Shown: positions 11,408 to 24,600, counted from the stretch's first letter. The stretch: 64,000 nucleotides of DNA from Triops longicaudatus (GCA_022885665.1 JAGQDJ010000035.1:29488-93487), one strand, 5' to 3'. Made by a program: numbers and translations. Notes: generated by a model not told the origin, from the letters alone.

Positions 11408-14277
11408 ATGTCGCGTTTAACTCGCTTATTTCCTAACAAATATGGCAACGTGTTTGGCATGATACACGTAAAAGCCTTACCAGGTAAGTTGCCTGCTGAA
11501 TATAGTAACGATGTTATTCAAAAAGAAATTTAGCACTTTCCTAGTTATGTTAGCACTTAAGGTAAACAAAATATCTTTAGTCTGATATACATTTGGAGTA
11601 TAATTTGGAGTTAAGATTCTGGCTGGTGCCAGTAAAGAAACGTTGGCTGTAAAAATTCAATTTCAACTACCACCAGGAATATTAAAAAATGATAATTAAA
11701 TTTTGCATGCTTTTGTCTTATTAGGAAGTCCAAAAGCGTCCAAAAGCATTGATGAACTGATTGACGTGGCGTGCCAAGAAGCTGAGATATATTCATCGTG
11801 TAATTTAGTGAGTATACCTATTTTTTACATTTTCGAATTATTAAAATAGTCAACTCTAGGATGGGGTACTAATAGAAAACATGCATGACATACCTTACGT
11901 TAAGTCGGATCGTTTGGGCCCCGAAATTGTTGCTCATATGACTAGGATTTGCAGTGAAGTAAAGCGAACAGTACCTGCAAATATGCCCTTGGGTATCCAG
12001 GTATTCGTCACACCGTTAAAGCTTACGCTTATGTACTCCCACAGGTATAATTTGGAGTTAAGATTCTAGCTGGTGCTAATAAAGAAGCGTTGGCCGTAGC
12101 CCAGGCTAGCAAACTCGATTTCATCCGAGCTGAAGGTTTCGTTTTTGGTCACGTTGCTGATGAAGGATGGATTGAAGCTTGTGCTGGCGATTTACTTCGT
12201 TACCGAAGGCAAATCGGAGCTGAGAATGTACTTGTCTTCGCGGACATAAAAAAGAAACATTGGTTTGTGTACTATTAGTTTACATCTATAAGTTAATGAA
12301 GTAGTGCACCTGTTTCTGTAGCTCTCACGCAGTTACGGCGGATATGCCTATATCCGAAACGGCAAAAGCCGCCCAGTTTTTCTTAGCAGATGGTGTTGTA
12401 GTAACGGGTTCGTCCACCGGCAATCCAGCAGACATACGAGAATTCGAAAGTAAAGATAGTTCTGCTATTTTCTCAGTCCACAATGAAACGATGTTGACTC
12501 CCAATGAGTATGACGCGTGAAAATACAAATTATGTTCCAGGTTTATCGATGTAATTAGATCAGCGTAGTATTAAAATATTCAAGTAATAAAAACTAGTAA
12601 TATCAATAGTAATAATTAATGAACACGTTATATAGATTAGTAAAACTAGGGATGATCAATCAAATATGTCCAACTTTAAGTCATCCGCTTTATTGGTCCG
12701 TTAAATTATGTTCAAACTCTTAAAAATAAAACACGTTAAAAGGAAAAATTAGATTTAATAAACAGATTGAAGTGCGTAATCTTCAGTTATATACTAAGGA
12801 TTATTTCGACCTTGCTGGGATCATTTAAACAAGGATAATTTAAAATGTTGCGACTATTCGCAACAGACAAGAAGGTTTGACACAAGTAAAAAATAAGTTA
12901 CGATGAGCTAAAGCCATTTGAAACTCTTCGAAGACGAATTTAAACAAGCTAGGAGGCAAGGCCGGATTTACACTCCTTGGCGTCTAGGCCCAAACACAAA
13001 TTTTGTCACACCTTCCCCTCTCCCCAACCCTTCGTGAAAAAGTTGACTTGAAGCTTTTCCGTTAGGTATACACTTCTATTTCGGAAACATTTGGGCACTT
13101 CAGACAGTCCTGTTAAATAGACCTACTGTAATTTCTTTCTGTGCATTTTAGACCACGAGAGCGCTTTGTGACATTGAAGTAAATGGATTTTGTAAGATCG
13201 ATGTAAAAAATTTAATTCTATGGAAAAAAGGGCAAGCGCGGTCATTATGTATACTGCAAAACGTGAGCATTTCGCGCAAAACTTAGCGGGTTTTCAATCA
13301 CAGCTTCATTGTCTAATATATCTCTATACAAAAGACGTATTTTTCTTTTCTGAAAGTAAAAAAAAAATCTCTAGATTCTAGCTATTTGAACTAAAAGTCA
13401 AACATTTCGCAGCTGAACTTCGATTACTTATATTATTTTCGGAATCGTATTGTTTTAGTCATTTGCAAAGGGAGATTAAGAAATCCGATACCGGAAATTA
13501 TTTGGTTAATCGAATTTCAGCTAAACATCAGCGTACGCAATACATTCCGTTATCACAACGTAAATGTACACGCTCAATATATTTAATGTATTTGAATATA
13601 AATTCAAGGTATAGCTTTGTTCCTATAATCTTTTCAAAATAATCCTTAACAATTTGCAAATATTGAGTTGTCATTTGTCTTTGCCGCCACCGCAACGCCC
13701 TGTGAGCTGCGCCCTAGACCACGGTCTAGGTTGTTCGATAGGCGATTTGGAATTTAATTTCGAAATTACCATAAATTGCAGTTCTTGCAGGATTTACACC
13801 AAGCCCTGGTGGCAAGTGAATGGTGAGTTAAGAGTTATGGCTAGTTAGGCTAATTAACGTTTACGTATTTAAAACTATTTTTAGCTGCTATGTAACATTA
13901 AAGAAAAATAATTGAAGATAACTATATTACCAATTTGAATTAAGCCAATTTGTGTAAATGACAACCCTTTCATGACGATATATGCTGAGTTGAAATTTGT
14001 CAGAATGACTTTCTTAACAGCTTGCAAAGCCGCGGTAGATATACCAGTGCTGATCGGGTCCGGTACTGACTCGAACAATGTGGAAAAATACATAAAGGCG
14101 GACGGTTTGATAGTCGGTTCTTCATTTAAGAAAGACGGCAGGTAAAAAAAAACGACATTCTTAAACAACGCCAGTTGAATAACGTCTTGACACAGGTGGA
14201 ATCACGACCTGGACATTCAGCGAGTAAAAACCTTCATGGAAAAGGTAGTTAATCTCCGGGAGATGCCACCAGTGTAA
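11408..14277 (+). CDS. BtpA/SgcQ-family protein
   Basis: Seven exons: 11408-11483, 11725-11807, 11860-12000, 12063-12262, 12322-12449, 14021-14141, 14196-14277. All junctions keep phase and give 276 residues, the usual size for this TIM-barrel-like family. Family features in order are GMIHVKALPG near the N-terminus, GVLIENMHDIPY, ILAGANKEAL, FIRAEGFVFGHVADEG, LVFADIKKKH, GVVVTGSSTG, IPVLIGSG and GLIVGSSFK. BtpA was named for photosystem I accumulation in cyanobacteria, and SgcQ is a bacterial relative; animals also carry members, with no settled role. A phosphosugar-like substrate is only a guess. The start is the first ATG in frame, and no clear targeting peptide precedes the domain. Intron 5 is long (1.57 kb) while the others are 52 to about 240 bases. 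Confidence 0.85.
11598..11650 (+). repeat. Diverged copy of BtpA exon 4 start inside intron 1
   Basis: 53 bases match 12045-12097, which covers the acceptor region and first 35 coding bases of exon 4. Both read GTATAATTTGGAGTTAAGAT and then encode a related peptide beginning ILAGA, with several substitutions. The copy is followed by unrelated sequence and is probably not spliced in, since the transcript makes sense without it. Confidence 0.8.
12450..14020 (+). other. Long intron 5 of the BtpA-family gene
   Basis: No coding exon of the family is missing between the flanking exons, because the conserved order runs directly from GSSTGNPADIREFE to the IPVLIGSG block. The open frame at 13654-13848 has no recognisable domain. 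The intron is AT-rich. Confidence 0.5.
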
Positions 14278-14453
14278 TTTGCTACAGAGAGCGAAACCAC
14301 TTACATATTTAGTCCATGGAATACATAAGGAAACGAAAGATAACCATATCCCAGAGTATTAGTCGGAAAAATAAGTCGTCTTAAAAATACAAATATTATT
14401 TTTTCCTTTTCATTGAGGAGAGAGTAGTGGTCAGTTAACGTTAAGGGGTATTT

Positions 14454-16603
14454 CTAGCCTGCCCAACGTAGTCCTGAATCAAAAGGGTACACGTTGAGCC
14501 ACCGAGACAAGTCCGGTTTAGTTTCAAAGGAAGGTTCACGGAAAATATTCGCCCAAGTATCCACAGGTTTCCCGATATAATAAAGGTTGTTGGCCTTCGG
14601 GGGCGGAGCAATACTTGGTATGGCCCACTGACCCATACCAAGTCTTTCAGCCATTTCGGGAGATAATTCAGGCAACGTGTCGTTTAATGTCTCCAGATCC
14701 AAAAAGCTATTCTCATCAATGGCCCCCGAGGTGAAATGTGAACCAGGAACGGAATCCAAAGGAGTCATCGTAGTGGGCGTGGACACATTCAAGGTAACCG
14801 CAATTGAAGTCTGTCTCGGCACTTGTAAGTGGGAAACCAACAACGCTGAGCCAATTATCGTCAACACACTCGCTACGTAAGCCGTGATGCATGCCAAACT
14901 CACCTGCAGATAAATCAATCAAAATATTAAATGAACAAATGAAAAATAAAACCAAGAAGACAAATAAAATTAGAAAAAATATTTCTTAACGAGCAAAAAA
15001 TTGTCAAATAAGTAAATGACAAAGAAAAGATTACGGTAAAGAACTGAGTAAAACGAAATATCAATGAAAATAAATGTAAAACAAACGAAATACGTGAGCA
15101 GTTTTCTTACAGTAATAACTTCGGCAGCTAACACGTTCCAAGATTCGGTGAGAACGGCTTGGTTAGCCAAAACGTTCAGATCCGTAAAAGTGAGCCAACC
15201 TCTTTTCTTTCCTTCTCGGCACGCGACTTCTTCCTCGATACAAGTTAATATATCGGCAAAGCCCTCGTGGTCCACAAAAAGTTTCCAATCCTACAAAGAT
15301 AAACCTTATTTTACGAACACAAGTCGAGAAATACGAGGAATAAGATTACTATAGCGGTCAGAAAATCGCGCTCGAGTTGGTTGAGTTCGGCAATGTCGAT
15401 TCCAGCGCTGGCAGCCCATTCGTCATTGTACACTGCGTCCTCTTCACCGTCGTCGTAAAGAAACTTGGAAGCCACAAGCTGAAAAACATACAAATGTTAT
15501 TGTGCATTCTTAGAACTCCGATGAAAAGAATCGTACCACGGATACGAGGAAAATTTTCGAAGAAGACACGGATGATAAGTAGACGGGGTTGTTGGTTCTT
15601 AGGCGGTCCAAGTAGATTAAAGCCAACATCAAGGAACAAGGTGAAATGCAGGCTTCTTTACTAACTTCAGATGCTCTATCCAAGCGTAGCCGGTCCAGGG
15701 ATTCGTGCATATCGAAACGACTAAACAGTTCCACTGCTAAGCCTAATAATTTGATTGAGTGAATATTTGATTACGGGTGTAGTGAAATGACTTAATATTT
15801 ACGATTCGCACTAAAAAAGTAGAAAAGTATTTCATCATGTATTTTTCCCTTGTATCTTTTGTCCTACGATACGAATGACGGTACTTATCTATTATTCGCC
15901 CCGTTAATTTTTAGGTTAGGTTCAGTCAGGTTGGGTTAGGTTACGTTACATTTGGTAAAATTTTGACAACAGAGGCACCCGAAACCAATATAATGGATGA
16001 GAGCACTGTAATCTTAATACTAATTTGTAGTGCTATTTAACCCTTTGAAAAAATGGACACGATTTTCCGCAACATTCTTGCTAATCCTAGTTCACTTATT
16101 TCTACTGCAGCTACCTACAGCAAAAGTTTAACTAAAAAGCTCATGCTTTGAAAAAAAGCGGCTATAATAAAGCACTAATTTTACGGCACGCACAATAGAG
16201 AAGTATCTGAATAAATTATACTGTCTAAACCAAAAATACAAAATCTTTAAATGGCGACAGACATTCAAAGCTGCATAGAAAGAATAAAAATAGTCAACAT
16301 TTACTCACAGACCATTATATCCTTACCAACATTTCAAACTCCAAACGCTTGCAATTTTTACAACTTAATGCACGATTGTTTCTAGGTCAGCGCAGATTTG
16401 TAAACGAAACTACGTGTCTCACCCAACAAAGGAAACTTCACGTAAGTTAAGCACAAAAAGGTGTTTATTTTAAACTTACTTGTCAGAGCCAAGCTTGGCC
16501 TTTCAGTTTTGGGATATATGCCATAGTATAACGATTTCTGAAGTCTTGCTGTCAAACCATCATAGTTGAGAGACACCTGTATACAAAGGTATTCATTACG
16601 CAT
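14454..16603 (-). CDS. CNPPD1: CNPPD1-like cyclin-domain membrane protein
   Basis: Five exons: 16603-16480, 15742-15537, 15478-15350, 15290-15111, 14903-14454. Phases agree throughout and give 362 residues; the human protein is about 410. The N-terminal part has LQKSLYYG. The PHO80-like cyclin box follows, with EVSKEACISPCSLMLALIYL, VASKFLYDDGEED, NDEWAA, ELNQLERDFL and GWLTFTDLNVLA. The last exon opens with one membrane segment (CITAYVASVLTIIGSALLV) and then a Ser/Thr/Pro-rich tail. PHO80-type cyclins partner cyclin-dependent kinases, but CNPPD1 has no firm role. The start at 16603 is the first ATG in the exon; an acceptor at TATACAG just inside could mean that this exon is internal. It is convergent with the BtpA-family gene. 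Confidence 0.85.
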
Positions 16604-19188
16604 GAGTCATTTATACGAAATCGACATGGGCGAGGTGAAGTGTGCTACACTGCACCTAAAAAATTTGGTTTCTGTCTTTAAAATGTTGATCGCTTGGAGA
16701 GTGTAGTGACGGTCAGAAAGTAGGTATTAACACGAATAACGAAATAAGAAGCTTACTTCAAAATTGTTGCTTCTCGAGCGTATTTTACTTCTAACGCTTT
16801 TAAGCCCCATCCTTATGCCACTGTTGTCCAAACACTGGAAAACAGGGTTGCCAACTTGTTTTCGGCCCAGCATACCAAATTGACCGGCAAACCAAACCAA
16901 AATGAACCACTGACCAGAAAAACAAACCAGTACTTGTTTTTCTTGGAAACTCAATAATATTAACAAGTATTCTGACAAAAAAAAAACAATTACAGGTTTA
17001 TATTTTTATTGACGATTTTTCGCACTTTAGCTATTTTTAAGAAAAGAAAAATGCGCTGGATTACACGCCGCAATTTCTGTCCATAAAATCTGAAAACTGT
17101 AATTATAATAAAATTATGAAATGATCAGCTTCATGTATCAAGCGTCCTGTAGTCTTGTTTTTTCACGTGTATTCCATAAAAAAGCAGCTTAACGAGTAGG
17201 TTTTTTCATTGTGTCATTCTGTGATTTTGGAATGGAATTGACACCGAATCGAATCGAAAGTAAGAAACCGTTGCTAGTTAACACAGCCATTACTCTCCAC
17301 TATTTCGCTCCTTATTAATCGACACTGAGACTAGTTAAAGTTATTACTGTGACTCTCTCATATCCGTCAGTTACAGAAATTGAGCACACAAAGGGTAACC
17401 GAAGAAACTTTGTCGGATTTCTACCAAATAAATTTTGTCATAAGAGTTTACGATAACCAATTACGGCGTGAACGGATAAGAGTGAGTAAATTATGTTTGT
17501 ACTTTGTAGGCTATGTGACATTACGAGAATATTCGGTTCTACCCTTTACATGCATCTCAATTTTCCGTTATGCTACTACTATCAGAAGACTTATGATCCA
17601 AATTCAATTGCACTAGTTTAAAGTTTCCCTAGTTCAAAAATGTATCTAATTGAACATAACCAACTACACCTAGGAGTGTTCTTATATGGGGTAATTTTCA
17701 TAATTTTACATGGCGTATCCATATCCACGTCATTATCAAGTGTTTGTCTGAGAATATTTGAAATGTCGACATTTGAAGTAACAAAGAACGGGGAAGAACA
17801 AGTAACAAAAGAATGAGCAAAAGTAAAGTAAACAGAACAAAGATTTCCGAAGGACACAATGATTTTGAATTAATCGCAGCACTTTGCTGGCAGGCAACGT
17901 CGACATTTGACAGAATTTTCGTTTTAGACACCAGAACTTATTGTTCTTCAAACTGAGCTTCTATAGAGATATCTTTTCCTAAGCTCAAATGGGAAAAATC
18001 GTTTTGAATGTGTTTTTCGTGTATTGGTGGTACGCAGGTCAAAGAATTTTTCCAGTTATTTTTTGTCTATTTTCAACCAAACTGAAGAAGAAAAAATAGA
18101 AATCAACCATAATCGATAATAAAGTAGAGCAACACTACATGTGACCACGCTCAGATGTAAATAAACAGTAGACTATCTAAGAAAGTTAAACCGGTTGCGT
18201 TCAAACAAATTTGCAAAAAATGTATAAATGTTAAGACCGAATAATTTTCAAAGAAGGGTTTCAGAACGGGTTACTTTCTTGAATGACATTTTTCCGTTCA
18301 TTTGCCAAAATCCGTCCGCAACCAGAGGAACGGAACGGAGTTTTGAGTAAAGCTAGCAGAATAACAGAATAAAGCAATGGCTGGTTCAAAGACAATACTA
18401 TTTCAACACAATACTAAATATGCTGGTTTTACGTATAAATTTTTTTTGGGAAAATTTTAATCGAAACAAACAAAAAATAAATCCACAAACCAAACCAAAT
18501 TTCCGTAATCAAGGCTGTCAGAAACAAACCATTTTTCTCAGTTTTGGTTTGGTTTAAAAAAATAACATCTGGCAACACCGCTGGAAAAGAACGCTTTCGT
18601 GGAAGGCTGCGCTCTCTTGAGCTAATCGTCGTAATTGCAACGTTCCTTCAGCGCTTCCTGAGAAAAAATATGAATCTTGAACCGCGAGGGAGGAAGCGCG
18701 CGGTTGCGCCTGTGCGGCCTTTTGAGCATGCGGTCTTGTATGACATTTAAGTAAACAAAACGAAAAACAATAACATCAAACTTGCGTTCAAAAGTGGATG
18801 ACAATGTAAAACTTGTATTAGTTTTGGAACTCCTTTATGTGAAAATGCGAAATCGCGTGTTCGCAATTGCTCAATCGTGGGTAAACCATGTCAAAAAATG
18901 CGGTAGGTTGGAAATTTGCATGTACAATAAACTCTCTTGGGTGGCGCTGCAGGCGTGGCGCGAATAGTGCTGGTGTGAATGAGTCGCTATTTGGCGGGAA
19001 CTCGGCGTGTGGCACAGGGTTGAGAAGCTTTGTCTGTATTGTAATTCTTTGCTTCGCAAGCACGCCGACCGCTCCCTTGACTCTTAGCTCACTTTATTTT
19101 AACAGTGACTTACCTTTCTTTGAAATCATTCGTTCCAGCTTTAATTCAATTTGACGGTTCGCATTCCCCTAAAAAAATATTGCAAAAA
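16604..19188. other. Spacer mostly filled by a hAT-like element
   Basis: Apart from the transposon at 16843-18580, this contains the upstream regions of CNPPD1 (minus) and the kinase (plus). An AG at 19104 could be a 5'UTR acceptor of the kinase gene. Open frames here (for example 18544-18750 and 18888-19154) have no recognisable domain. Confidence 0.5.
16843..18580. mobile_element. hAT-like DNA transposon, non-autonomous
   Basis: The left end begins CAGGGTTGCCAACTTGTT. The right end, read inward on the other strand, begins CGGTGTTGCCAGATGTT. Both ends carry AAACCAAACCAAA nearby. The element is flanked by an exact 8-base direct repeat CTGGAAAA at 16835-16842 and 18581-18588, the target-site length of hAT elements. 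It is 1738 bases long and has no open frame resembling a transposase, so it is a deletion derivative or degraded. Confidence 0.75.
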
Positions 19189-21092
19189 ATGGTGCCTGTC
19201 CCAGCTCCTTCTGCCCTTCAGCTTTCTGGTAATGGCTCCAGACCTTTTACGGTCGTTGTGGAGGGAAATATTGGTAGTGGGAAGACGACATTCCTCAAGC
19301 ATTTTGGCAAGTTGCAAGAAGTGCAAATCTTCACCGAACCAGTTGAAAGTTGGCGGAACGTCCAAGGACATAACCTACTTGTAAGCCTCGTATCTTAACT
19401 TACGTTACACGCTGAAACATGCAAGCCTAATGCTGACTTTTGTTGTAGGAGCTTTTGTACCAAGATCCAGCGCGATGGAGCTTTACTTTCCAATCTTATG
19501 TCCAGTTGACCATGCTTGATCTTCATGCAAGACCTTGTCACGCTCCGGTCAAACTCATGGAACGGTCTTTGCATAGTTCTAGGTAAAAAGCTTAATCTTA
19601 TCGATTGGGTAAAAAAGCTTAATCTTGTCGATTCACTGTGTGACGTGGTTTCATATTTGTTTATTTGTTTACTTAGCTTTATTTATTGATTGGATATTTT
19701 TCTGATCTCAATGTTAGGTATTGCTTTGTGGAGAATCTGTATCAGTCTGGTATTATGTCCGGTCCTGAACACGCTGTGATTTCTGAATGGTTTGACTGGA
19801 TGTCAAAGAAGATCGACGTTAACGTTGACCTTATAGGTAAATTCACTGCAAAAAGTCGCCTTCAATGTTTTATAGATGGGGAAATTAGTTACTCTTTGTC
19901 ATAGTTAGTTTTCCTTCAAACATTACAACTAACGTTGAAATCCAGTGGTCAACACTATAGACAGTTTCGGTTTTTAAGTTTTAAGGGAGGTTTTATTTGC
20001 GTATGGAAGGTGCAATTCGATATTTACATAGGTTCAACCAACGTTCAAAACGTAGTTTAAATAAATGCTTACGGACAGGCCTGTTGAAGATCAATGATAT
20101 GCCGATTTCAGTGATAAAGTTGATCGATTTGTTTAAAAAATTGGCGTGTAACGTTTGGTTTTGCTGGCTCTCTGAAGCTTTATTTATTCGCCCCGTCTTC
20201 TCTTGATGTTGCGTTTACTTAAATTTAATCTAGCTTGAACTTCTTCTCTTTGCTGGCGTTTTTATTAACAAGTTTAATCGAGTGGTACATGACGAGCTTT
20301 GGAAGACATCGCAAAGGGAAGTGCCGTTAACAGTAGCCTATAACATGGCCCTATTTTTTGCATAGATGGAATTGATCTGACAAATTCTGTTACATGTGCA
20401 AACATTTTAACATTTTTTTAGAAAAAATCTGGATAAAGTTAATTCTAATTTAGACAGCTTCGTTAATAATTTGGCTTATATTTTATTCAACCGTCTGCAT
20501 TGGGAAAATATGTGGTGTAAGGCACATATTGATATTGCGTTAAGTTCCATTGCAATAATAAGAAAGGATGTTGTGGTTCATTACATCACTTTTTGAAAAT
20601 GTAACTGTGTTCCAAAATTACAAATGGAATTAACGCTTGTGCTGATTAGAATTAAAAAGATTCGTAATAAATCAAACAAGCACTGGTTGGCTTCGTATTT
20701 AGTAACCATTTTTATTGCATTTCAGTGTACCTTCGTTCTGATCCAGAGATTGTTTATGAAAGGATCATGAAACGCAATCGCAAGGAAGAGAAAACAATCC
20801 CACTCGAGTACCTCAAGCAATTACATCAAGTCCACGAAGATTGGCTTCATCATAAAGTGTCTTTCCCTGTACCTGCTCAGGTACTGTTGTAATGTAAATG
20901 ACCAATTTCTCTACATTTAGCTTTTCGGTTTTTCTATAGGTACTTGAGATCGACGCTAATGTGGATCTGGATACAATGCTGGAGCAAATCCTTGAAACCG
21001 AGAGCCAAATCCTGAATAGAAGAGCCTGCCAGCAAGACGTTCCCAGAGAATCTGTAGCAGTGGATTATTTAGCGGGTACACCCCGGGCATGA
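19189..21092 (+). CDS. dNK: Deoxynucleoside kinase (dNK/TK2 family)
   Basis: Phosphorylates deoxynucleosides using ATP in the salvage pathway. Exons 19189-19380, 19449-19582, 19718-19836, 20726-20880 and 20940-21092 keep phase and give 250 residues, the same length as the insect enzyme. The P-loop GNIGSGKT is at residues 26-33 and is followed by EPVESWRN. LMERSLHSSRYCFVENL carries the ERS motif that includes the catalytic-site glutamate and arginine. VYLRSDPEIVYERIMKRNRKEE holds the lid region, and IPLEYLKQLHQVHEDWL follows. Start: ATG at 19189, preceded by AAAAA; an upstream in-frame GTG was rejected. Insects have one such broad-specificity kinase, whereas vertebrates split the role into several; which applies here was not tested. 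Exon 2's donor is tandemly duplicated. The gene is tail to tail with the corin-like gene. Confidence 0.92.
19583..19634 (+). repeat. Tandem duplication at the exon 2 donor of dNK
   Basis: Two 26-base units, 19583-19608 and 19609-19634, differ at only a few positions. Each starts with GTAAAA, so the 5' splice site itself is duplicated. Use of the second site would add 26 bases and shift the frame. Confidence 0.85.
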
Positions 21093-21692
21093 AGAGTTTG
21101 ATGATACCCAAACCAAACCTGAATTATTGTCTCTTTCTTTAACCTTTCTATCTGTGCACGTCTTCATATATTATGTATTGACCAGGAATCATTTTCTCTA
21201 TTATAGAAAGTTTTTCACTTATAGTAATCTATAACACCCTTTGGACAGATTCCGAAGTTTCTAGTGTATTTTTTGGTTCATCCGGGCCTTGTGTTTATGA
21301 AAAAATGAATATATCAGAATTTCGTAGAATTTCTGTTGCAGTTTACGTGGGAACATAATCTGACGCATGTGGTGGTATTACTCTTCTTGCAAACTCTTAT
21401 TTACAACAGGGAACAAGTAACCCCAACGAAATCAATACTGCCACAAAATTCGCGTGTAATATTTATAACAAGTTATCTACAGAAGAGTCCGCTTAAGTGT
21501 AAAGGTCCATAACACAGTTCTGTTCACCTCCCTGCAGTTAAGCGGAGTTTTAAAATAACAATCGATGCATGCCTAGACAGAGGTCTCACCGGAATTATTT
21601 TGAGTATGATTTTGACACTTGCTCTTCGATTTCACAGGTAGCGTTATTGTTTATGGGTGATTTTTCGCCTCTTGTCTTAGGAACGTGAAATA
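21093..21692. other. Convergent 3' spacer
   Basis: It lies between the ends of dNK (plus) and the corin-like gene (minus), so it should hold both 3'UTRs. No open frame of note or repeat was seen. Confidence 0.5.
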
Positions 21693-24600
21693 CTATGATG
21701 CAAACCGCACTGTTCTGATGACCCAGTCGGTGTTAGGTGCAATGGCATCGTATGATCGCCAGGGATAAAAGGCAAGCTGGGAGCCACACGTTATGTGCTC
21801 TCTGGCTACTCCAGCCACAGACCAAGCACCGCCCCTTGCTTCTTGGCACAACAAGGGGTTACCGGGCATACTGTTTCCCTGTAATTACGAATGAAAACGA
21901 ATTAGATAGACGTACAAATATCTGTAGCTACAAATGAAAGGAAAATAGTGTAACCTGAAAAAGACATGGTAAAAAACAAAGAATAGCTGAACAAACCGAG
22001 AACAAAGATTCCGTAAATTCCTATTGTTTCATTTGGGAAATAAATATAATCGAAAAAGCTCAATTTTTAATGCGGAAAACTGCACAAATAATTGAAGAAA
22101 AAATAACGTAGTAGAAAATTCTAAACCACCAAATGAAAAAAAAACAATCAAATACATTTAAAGTAAAAAGTTATCGCGTAGTAAGTACGAATTAATAAAA
22201 TTTTCTGTAAATATAGGAAACTCACGTACACCACATTTGTTATGCGGTAAAGACAATTCTGCGCAAAAGTGGCTGGAAGAAGGCACGGTGTGATTGTAGC
22301 ATTGGTTAACGGAGGTCAGGTTGACCGAGATCTCTTGTAAGGCATCTGGAAAAGAAGAGTAGGATCAATTAGACATGAATCGATTCTACTAGAATTGGAA
22401 ATACCAGAACGTGACCATCCTAAAGCAACGCAGCGCACGGCGGGATCGGTCCATTGTTGTCCGCGTGACAAACACACCGGGCGCACGAAATCGGAGTAAA
22501 TGACGGGCTTGTTCAACTTGACCAAAACCACACTGCTTCCCGGCAACGGCGATCGAATCATACCAACAATGCGGCGCTCTTGCTCCCAGGGTGAATTCGC
22601 TTTCAGCCTGACTGACGCAAAGCGAGCTGTCCAACGTGCTTTGCTTGTCCTACATTTTAAAATTCTACATTAATGTCTTACGAAAGTTCTATATTAACGT
22701 CTTAAACTTCTGTTCAAATTCTTACGATTTTAACTACTTAAACTAAACTTAAGGTCCAGCGCTTTTTTCAGCTTTATGGTTTTAAGATTTAAGCTGTCAC
22801 AAAATTTCGCTACTTTTGTTAGAGCTTTTCTCGATACCACGTCACATATTTAAGGAAAAGGAAAGAAAATCACAAAACATTTAGATTGATTGAAAATTTT
22901 CAAGCAACTGATGTAAAAAATCCAAGTCCATGATCATATAATCTGCTGCTGAAAATCTCACGAGAACTGACTAAAACATTTTTGGAAGTAATGCCATTAA
23001 AAGTGATAGGTACAACCAATGCAATTGGCAATTGAAAACCTAAGCTCGTTACAGAAATGAGCTTGCTTAACACCGATGGTCCTCCAAGAAAAATTGAATT
23101 TTTATCGTCGAAAAAATATGTTGCACATTTTGCGTAATCATTCTATACTTTTCGTGTCATTTTCGAGGTTTTTTATCGAGAGCGAAAGAGGGTATAACAG
23201 CGGCCCATTTTATTTTTTTAGGCGTTAACAAGCTGGGTTTTTTTATACAGTGGCCTTATATACTGGCCTTAATTTCTTGAACAAGATTTTCTTGGAAGTT
23301 TCTTTTTAGTTCAAGACAAGGTGAGTCTGACACTTTCAGACTCTTTAAACTTAAAACTGAACGCAAGATAATTTGAGATGATGTCAATGAACTCTAGGAA
23401 GACATAACAAATACAAGACTGGCTATTTTTTTCGCACAGGAGTATAAACGCGTGGATAATAAAATTGTGGACTTCTGAGTGTGAGAAGTAAAGTTAAATT
23501 CTTAAACTACGTATTTTGTAGTTCATGTTTTAACAGTTAATAACAGGCATTAACGTTAATCGCAAACTACGTTAAAACTCACAAAAGTTTGGCTCTAGCA
23601 AGTGGAGAACTATTAGAAAAAGAAGAGAAGCCATAGCACTCTAATGCCTCCGACGCGGACATGACAGAATCGGCTCGTGGTTTCACAGATTCTAATTAAA
23701 GGATAGCCCAATGTGAAGAAATTACGAAGAGGAAGTAAAAGCGTGGAGCGTTGATCACAGAATGCTGATTTTACAACGCGGAGAGAAAAGTTTTTGCCTG
23801 GTAAGCTGCGCCGTAAAAATACACCAAGGGAGTTGAACGAAATTTTGGGGTTCGGGAAAAAATTAATCCAGGAAAAGTTATATATCCAAACGCTCTTATT
23901 AAGCTTATCACAAAAACGAAGACCGTAGAGCTTATTTAAGAGATTGGAAAGTGCGGTAAATCAATCAGAATTCAAAGGAAAGCTGCAGGCGATAATCTGT
24001 CGCAATAAAGACAATAAGGATAAAAGCCTTAAAAAATAATTTTAAAAATTAAAATCTCACTTTAATGATAGCAAAATACATAACGCATAATACAAAAGCA
24101 TAACACTTTAAGTACCGCTGTAAATACTTCCCGTGGCAAGTAGAACTTACGTCGTCATTACCGCCCTCGAAATAATGGCAAAAATATTTTTTTTACCGTT
24201 TCAAGTCTTCTCAATGAGACTATAAAGCAAAACTGTAAAAACATTTATTAGAAGCATTCATACTCTTTCCGTAATGAACGGATTCTTCTGTAAGCCTTCG
24301 CATTGCTTGCGGTGCAACTTAAGGAATTTTGTGTGCTTGGTACTGTTTTTCTTCGAATTGTTCTGTACGATCTTTTAGACTTTATTGCTTTCAATTTTTT
24401 CCTGGTAAAAACAAAATAAAAAAAAACTACCCAGCTGTGCCATTCTTACACGAACAAAAATAGTTTGGTAGGAAATTTCGAACTCTGCTGTGCTAGCATT
24501 GTTCTCAAAATGTCGCTTCTCTTAATGTGAATTTTATCAAGCTCTTAATTTACTTACTGGACAAAACAGGATTCTACAGTCATAAGCCAGAGTTCCGCTA

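Noticed and set aside
22389..22634. Second minus frame over a corin-like exon
   Set aside because: The phase carried from the previous exon selects the other frame, which contains the trypsin-like motifs PWEQ and VRPVCL.
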